Below, piece by piece: positions 24,701-27,682 of a stretch of 27,682 nucleotides of DNA; the stretch's first letter is position 1, and each line of letters begins with the position of its first letter. The notes beneath the pieces are model-generated. The model saw only the letters and a list, made by a program, of their open reading frames with translations. It was not told the origin of the DNA and did not search any database. Source of the DNA: JBBSMX01 sp038232935 (GTDB lineage Bacteria; Bacteroidota; Rhodothermia; Rhodothermales; JANQRZ01); the NCBI GenBank assembly GCA_038232935.1, contig JBBSMX010000044.1, positions 1 through 27,682 on the forward strand, given 5' to 3'. The position numbers and the translations under genes are program-made.

Positions 24701-25948
24701 ATGCTCCCCCTCTACCACGCAGCGGCGACGAGCGGCGACGGTGCCTCGCTCCCGCTCCGCGTTGCCCTCTTCACTGGCAATTACAACCACATCGCCGACG
24801 GCGTCTCGCTGACGTTGAACCGGCTCGTTGCTTTTCTGGAGGAGCGGGGCGTAGAGGTGCTCGTGTTCGGTCCCACCGTGGACGACCCGCCGATGGACCA
24901 CGCCGGCACCCTCGTTCCGATCCCATCGGTGCCGGCACCGGGGCGGCCGGAGTACCGGCTAACAGCGCGGTTCCCGCGCTCGGTGCAGCGGCAGTTGGAA
25001 GCCTTCAACCCCACGCTCATCCACCTCGCCACCCCGGATTACGCGGGCTACCGGGCGCTACGCTGGGCCAAACGGCGCGGCATTCCCATCGTCGCGTCGT
25101 ACCACACGCACTTCTCGTCCTACCTCAAGTATTACAGCATCTCGGCGCTGGAGGGGGTGTTCTGGGAGTACGCCCGGTGGTTCTACGGCCAGTGCGAGCA
25201 CGTCTACGTCCCGAGCCGCTCGATGGCGGCCGTCCTCCGCAGCCACGAGATCGCCGACGACCTCCGGCTGTGGGAGCGCGGCGTGGACACCGAGCGCTTC
25301 CACCCCCGCCGTCGCGACCCCGCATGGCGCCGCGCCCTCGGCGTCTCCGACGACGACGTGCTGGTGACGTTCGTCGGCCGGCTGGTGTGGGAGAAGGGGC
25401 TCCACGTGTTCGCCGATGTCGCCGAAGGGCTGGCGGCGCAGGGGCTTCCCGTGCGGCCGCTCATCGTCGGGGAGGGCCCGGCACGGTCCGAGCTCGAAGC
25501 GCAGCTGCCGGGTACCATATTCGCCGGCCACCTCGGCGGCAGCGACCTCCCACGCGCCTACGCCTCGTCGGACATATTCCTCTTCCCTTCCGACACGGAG
25601 ACGTTCGGGAACGTGACGCTAGAGGCGATGGCCTCGGGCCTGCCGACAGTGTGCGCCGACGCGACAGGGTCGAGCGAGCTCGTGCAGCACGGGGTGACGG
25701 GTTTCCTGGCCCCCCCCAACCGCTCCGCGACGTTCCTCGAGTTTACGGCACGGCTCGTCCGCGATCCCGAGCTCCGCACGCGGATGGGGGAACACGCCCT
25801 CGGCCGCGCCGAGCACTACGGGTGGGAAGCCGTGCTAGAACGGCTCCTCGGCTACTACCACGACGTCCTCGCCCAGCACGACAGCCCGCCCCTGCCCAGC
25901 GGCGTCGAGCCCGCCCCCCTTCCGGCCGCCCTCCCCGTGGCCTCCTGA
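24701..25948 (+). CDS. GT4-family glycosyltransferase (second of a pair), MgtA/SqdX-like
   Basis: The 415-residue GT-B protein resembles mannosyl- and sulfoquinovosyl-diacylglycerol transferases of the MgtA/SqdX group. N-terminal markers are LRVALFTGNYNHIADGVSLT, the acceptor-domain IPIVASYHTHFSSYLKYYSISALEGVFWEYARWFY, and RLWERGVDTERFHP. Donor-domain markers are VTFVGRLVWEKGLHVFADV, LIVGEGPARSELE and FPSDTETFGNVTLEAMASGLPTV. Family members glycosylate membrane lipids at the cytoplasmic face. The donor (mannose, glucose, sulfoquinovose or other) cannot be assigned. The start gives a 17-residue N-terminal tail before the first strand. A downstream start is less likely since no Met occurs soon. 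A Pro/Ala-rich tail ends the protein. It probably works with the GT4 gene upstream. Confidence 0.9.
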   Translation: MLPLYHAAATSGDGASLPLRVALFTGNYNHIADGVSLTLNRLVAFLEERGVEVLVFGPTVDDPPMDHAGTLVPIPSVPAPGRPEYRLTARFPRSVQRQLEAFNPTLIHLATPDYAGYRALRWAKRRGIPIVASYHTHFSSYLKYYSISALEGVFWEYARWFYGQCEHVYVPSRSMAAVLRSHEIADDLRLWERGVDTERFHPRRRDPAWRRALGVSDDDVLVTFVGRLVWEKGLHVFADVAEGLAAQGLPVRPLIVGEGPARSELEAQLPGTIFAGHLGGSDLPRAYASSDIFLFPSDTETFGNVTLEAMASGLPTVCADATGSSELVQHGVTGFLAPPNRSATFLEFTARLVRDPELRTRMGEHALGRAEHYGWEAVLERLLGYYHDVLAQHDSPPLPSGVEPAPLPAALPVAS

Positions 25949-26256
25949 GCGGTGCCCCCTGCGCCTCGATGGCACCTCGGATGCACTGTGTTGTGCAGGG
26001 CGTCCGTTCAGAGAAGTGACTTCTCTCGGCTGGAGTGGCCCACCAGGAGCCGGCACCCGTTCCTCCTCTCCACCCTGCTGCTCGCGTCGCTCGTCGGCAC
26101 TTAACAGGCAAACTATGGCGGGACCGAGTTCTCGAGCTCCGGCGCGCCGAGGCACCGGAGCCATTCCTCTGCGGCCTTCTGATCCGCCACATCGGTTGGG
26201 TTCAGCGAAGCAGGAGGGCAGTTTTAGCTGCCTTACGTCTAGCCGATACCGGCCTC
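25949..26256. other. 308-bp intergenic region, possibly with decayed coding sequence
   Basis: No gene is supported. Two open stretches are notable. Immediately after the GT4 stop, its frame stays open for 51 codons and ends in a hydrophobic run (HPFLLSTLLLASLVGT). The kinase frame is open for 74 codons upstream of its ATG and reads LWRDRVLELRRAEAPEPFL in the middle. GC content falls near 26100-26250 and neither stretch resembles a known family to me, so both may be chance or relics. The kinase promoter should be here. Confidence 0.4.
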
Positions 26257-27168
26257 ATGTCCTCTCCCGCACCCTACACCTACTCCGTCTACGGCCTCTG
26301 CGTGCACTCCGACCTCCGTCTCGACGGGGTGCAGGAAGGAGCAGGTGAGCCCGACGTTTTTGTCCGTTGGGGAGCGGTCCAGACGCAGGCCTCGCGCCCG
26401 GTGCATGCGGGCTGCTTCCAAGCCGACGCGGAGCGCATCTTCATCTACCAGCCCAACGCGGGCTTCCTGCTCGCCCGTGGTGGGCGGGAGTTGCTCGTCG
26501 AGGTGCCCCCGGAGCACGACGCGCGCTTCATGCAATCGATCGTACTCGGGCGGGGGCTTGCCTCCGTGCTTCATCAGCGCGGCGTGCTGACGCTCCACGC
26601 CGGGGCCATCGCTCAGGCCGACGCGGCTCTCGCCTTCGTCGGGGAGCGGGGAGACGGGAAGTCCACCACCACGGCAGCGTTCGTCCGCCACGGCTGCCGC
26701 CTCGTCACCGACGACCTACTTCCGATCCGCCTCGGCGAAAGCGGCCTCCCACTCGTCTACACGGGGGGTGCCCAGCTCAAGCTTTGGCCCGCCTCGCTGG
26801 AGGCGACGAGCCAAGCCGACCTCGCCGACCTCCCCCGTGTCTCCGACGCCGTCGAGAAGCGGTACTGGACGCCGGAAGGGCCCTTCGAATCGGCTCCGGC
26901 TACGCTCGGTGCGATTTACGAGCTGGCCTTTGGCGACAGCTTCGCGGCGGAGCGCTATACGCCGCGCGCCGCCTTTGCCGCCCTCAACCGCCACGCCTTC
27001 ACGGGTGGGCTCGCGCTCGTGACCGACCAAGGACCGAGCTATCTCGAACGGGTAGCGGAGGTGGCGCGGCATACCCCCGTCTTCCGGCTTACCCGCCCTC
27101 GCGACCTCGATCGCCTCGACGAACTCGTCGGCTTCGTGTCTGACCATGTATCTAGGCGGGTGACATAG
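26257..27168 (+). CDS. HPr-kinase-like (HprK C-terminal domain) protein of a RiPP cluster
   Basis: The 303-residue protein matches the HprK-like kinases found beside lasso-peptide and related RiPP precursors. The N-terminal half is a beta-rich domain starting YTYSVYGLCVHSDLRLDG. The kinase core has GVLTLHAGAIA, Walker A GERGDGKSTTTAAF (about 129-142) and the acidic motif CRLVTDDLLPIRL. The C-terminal half (GAIYELAFGD, TPRAAFAALNRHAF, HTPVFRLTRPRDLDRLDELV) is typical. In the best-studied cases such kinases phosphorylate the precursor at its C-terminal Ser; other members have unknown targets. The ATG at 26257 is where family similarity starts. The candidate precursor lies 150 bp downstream on the same strand. 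The true HPr kinase of sugar control is an unlikely alternative, because the HprK N-terminal domain is absent. Confidence 0.85.
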   Translation: MSSPAPYTYSVYGLCVHSDLRLDGVQEGAGEPDVFVRWGAVQTQASRPVHAGCFQADAERIFIYQPNAGFLLARGGRELLVEVPPEHDARFMQSIVLGRGLASVLHQRGVLTLHAGAIAQADAALAFVGERGDGKSTTTAAFVRHGCRLVTDDLLPIRLGESGLPLVYTGGAQLKLWPASLEATSQADLADLPRVSDAVEKRYWTPEGPFESAPATLGAIYELAFGDSFAAERYTPRAAFAALNRHAFTGGLALVTDQGPSYLERVAEVARHTPVFRLTRPRDLDRLDELVGFVSDHVSRRVT

Positions 27169-27318
27169 GTCTTGGCTTGCGCCAAAGGCGCAGGACATGC
27201 GCCATTAACCACGTTCTAATGTGCCTTAAGCGCAGCAAATCCATCTGTTATAAGTGCCGCTTGTAAAGTGGGGTCGTTTTTTCTTGCAAATCATCCAATC
27301 ACTTACCCTAAATCTATC
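27169..27318. promoter_or_regulatory. AT-richer spacer between kinase and precursor, with hairpin and probable promoter
   Basis: GC drops well below that of the flanking genes. A TGCGCC-AAA-GGCGCA hairpin lies just after the kinase stop (about 27179-27193) without a T-tract. A TATAAG element occurs near 27249-27254 and a run of six T near 27286-27291. It probably holds a separate promoter for the precursor peptide, as expected for a highly expressed precursor. No Shine-Dalgarno precedes the ATG at 27319. Confidence 0.4.
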
Positions 27319-27504
27319 ATGATCAACAACGACCTCGATCAGCGCAAGGCCTATTCGGCCCCAGAGCTCGAGATCCTCGGTGGCGTGTCTACCCTGACTG
27401 CCACCCTTCACCTCGAAGGTGAAGATCCCGGAGGCTCTGGACGCATAGACCCGCCGAACCCTTGCGGTCACTATGACTTCCCATTCTGCGGGTGCAGACC
27501 TTAG
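27319..27504 (+). CDS. Candidate RiPP precursor with lasso-type leader peptide
   Basis: The 61-residue peptide contains YSAPELEILGGVSTLT (residues 12-27), an exact match to the lasso leader pattern YxxPxLxxxGxxxxxT that is recognised by the PqqD-like B1 protein. With the conserved Thr at -2, the core would begin at Thr29 and be 33 residues long (TLHLEGED to FCGCRP). Possible macrolactam acceptors are Glu5, Glu7 or Asp8 of the core; 7 or 8 fit known ring sizes. The core is longer than the usual 15-26 residues, starts with Thr rather than Gly, and has three Cys (CGHYDFPFCGC). It may therefore be a disulfide-containing or other RiPP class that uses the same leader. It lies downstream of an HprK-like kinase. 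The maturation enzymes (asparagine-synthase-like, B1, B2) are not in the window. Confidence 0.78.
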   Translation: MINNDLDQRKAYSAPELEILGGVSTLTATLHLEGEDPGGSGRIDPPNPCGHYDFPFCGCRP

Positions 27505-27580
27505 CACGATCGGCTACGCGCTACTGATGGTCGCCGGGCGGCGGTTTACTCAACGTCAGTCGCGGGTTGAAGTAGAGAAC

Positions 27581-27653
27581 GGGTTGGCAAGTCGCTGCGT
27601 CGTGCGTAGGGTGGAGTTGACCACTCCCCTCGCACCAGCAACCCCGCCAACCC
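27581..27653 (+). other. Long-range inverted repeat before the last reading frame
   Basis: GGGTTGGC at 27581-27588 and GCCAACCC at 27646-27653 are exact complements. They enclose 57 bases that include an inner GGAGT-ACTCC hairpin near 27612-27626. The right arm ends one base before the ATG at 27655, so the fold could mask that start in RNA. There is no T-tract, so a terminator is unlikely. Confidence 0.35.
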
Positions 27654-27654
27654 G

Positions 27655-27682
27655 ATGACCAGCAATGTACTCGACCAGGCCA
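27655..27682 (+). CDS. Start of a further gene cut by the window edge, possibly a second precursor
   Basis: Nine codons are visible: MTSNVLDQA. Aligned without gaps to the start of the 61-residue precursor (MINNDLDQR), five of nine residues match (M, N, L, D, Q). Together with its position 150 bp downstream, this suggests a second precursor of the same family. With so few residues it could equally be the start of a maturation or transport gene. Confidence 0.4.

Noticed and set aside
1..27682. CRISPR arrays, transposases, integrases, phage genes and rRNA operons.
   Set aside because: None was seen on reading both strands. The direct repeats found are too few and too short for CRISPR, and no mobile-element protein motifs occur in the credible frames.

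Overview
The window is a high-GC chromosomal segment of about 27.7 kb. It most likely comes from a member of the Rhodothermota (Rhodothermia), probably close to Rubricoccaceae such as Rubrivirga or Rubricoccus. That placement is inferred from three things: two secreted proteins ending in a Bacteroidota-style type IX secretion (T9SS) sorting domain (NP..G.TT..Y near its start, LPAGVYLVRL near its end), strong GC bias at third codon positions, and mostly weak Shine-Dalgarno sites. No insertion sequence, prophage, CRISPR array, rRNA or convincing tRNA was seen.

Left part (about 100-9500, all minus strand): a decayed M43-type zinc protease, a stand-alone NFACT-R (DUF814) protein, a SulP anion transporter with a structured leader and terminator upstream, a polyprenyl-phosphate-type GT2 glycosyltransferase, gyrB, an unknown 161-residue helical protein, a CBS-ACT protein with a very strong terminator, and the ribosome-associated GTPase hflX. 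This is mainly core-genome housekeeping.

Middle (9592-18355): a BatA-like membrane protein with a von Willebrand A domain, then two large secreted T9SS-sorted proteins (one with delta-60 repeats, one combining HAF repeats with an autotransporter-like passenger). Divergent from the second is a membrane-spanning regulator with an OmpR/PhoB-type winged helix, one membrane segment and TPR repeats. The divergent promoter carries three CTTAC elements spaced exactly 11 bp apart. A near-identical copy of this region lies upstream of the delta-60 gene. This predicts a small regulon in which the regulator controls itself and both secreted proteins.

Right part (18661-27682): a secreted fasciclin-domain protein with its own terminator, a flavin monooxygenase-like protein that appears C-terminally short, uvrA, two GT4 glycosyltransferases (the second resembling the MgtA/SqdX group), an HPr-kinase-like protein, and a 61-residue peptide with a textbook lasso-type leader motif (YxxPxLxxxGxxxxxT). 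The last bases of the window begin another short reading frame whose first residues resemble that peptide (MTSNVLDQ against MINNDLDQ). The right edge is therefore probably the start of a ribosomally synthesised, post-translationally modified peptide (RiPP) cluster, with the maturation genes expected just outside the window. This is the most interesting system in the sequence.
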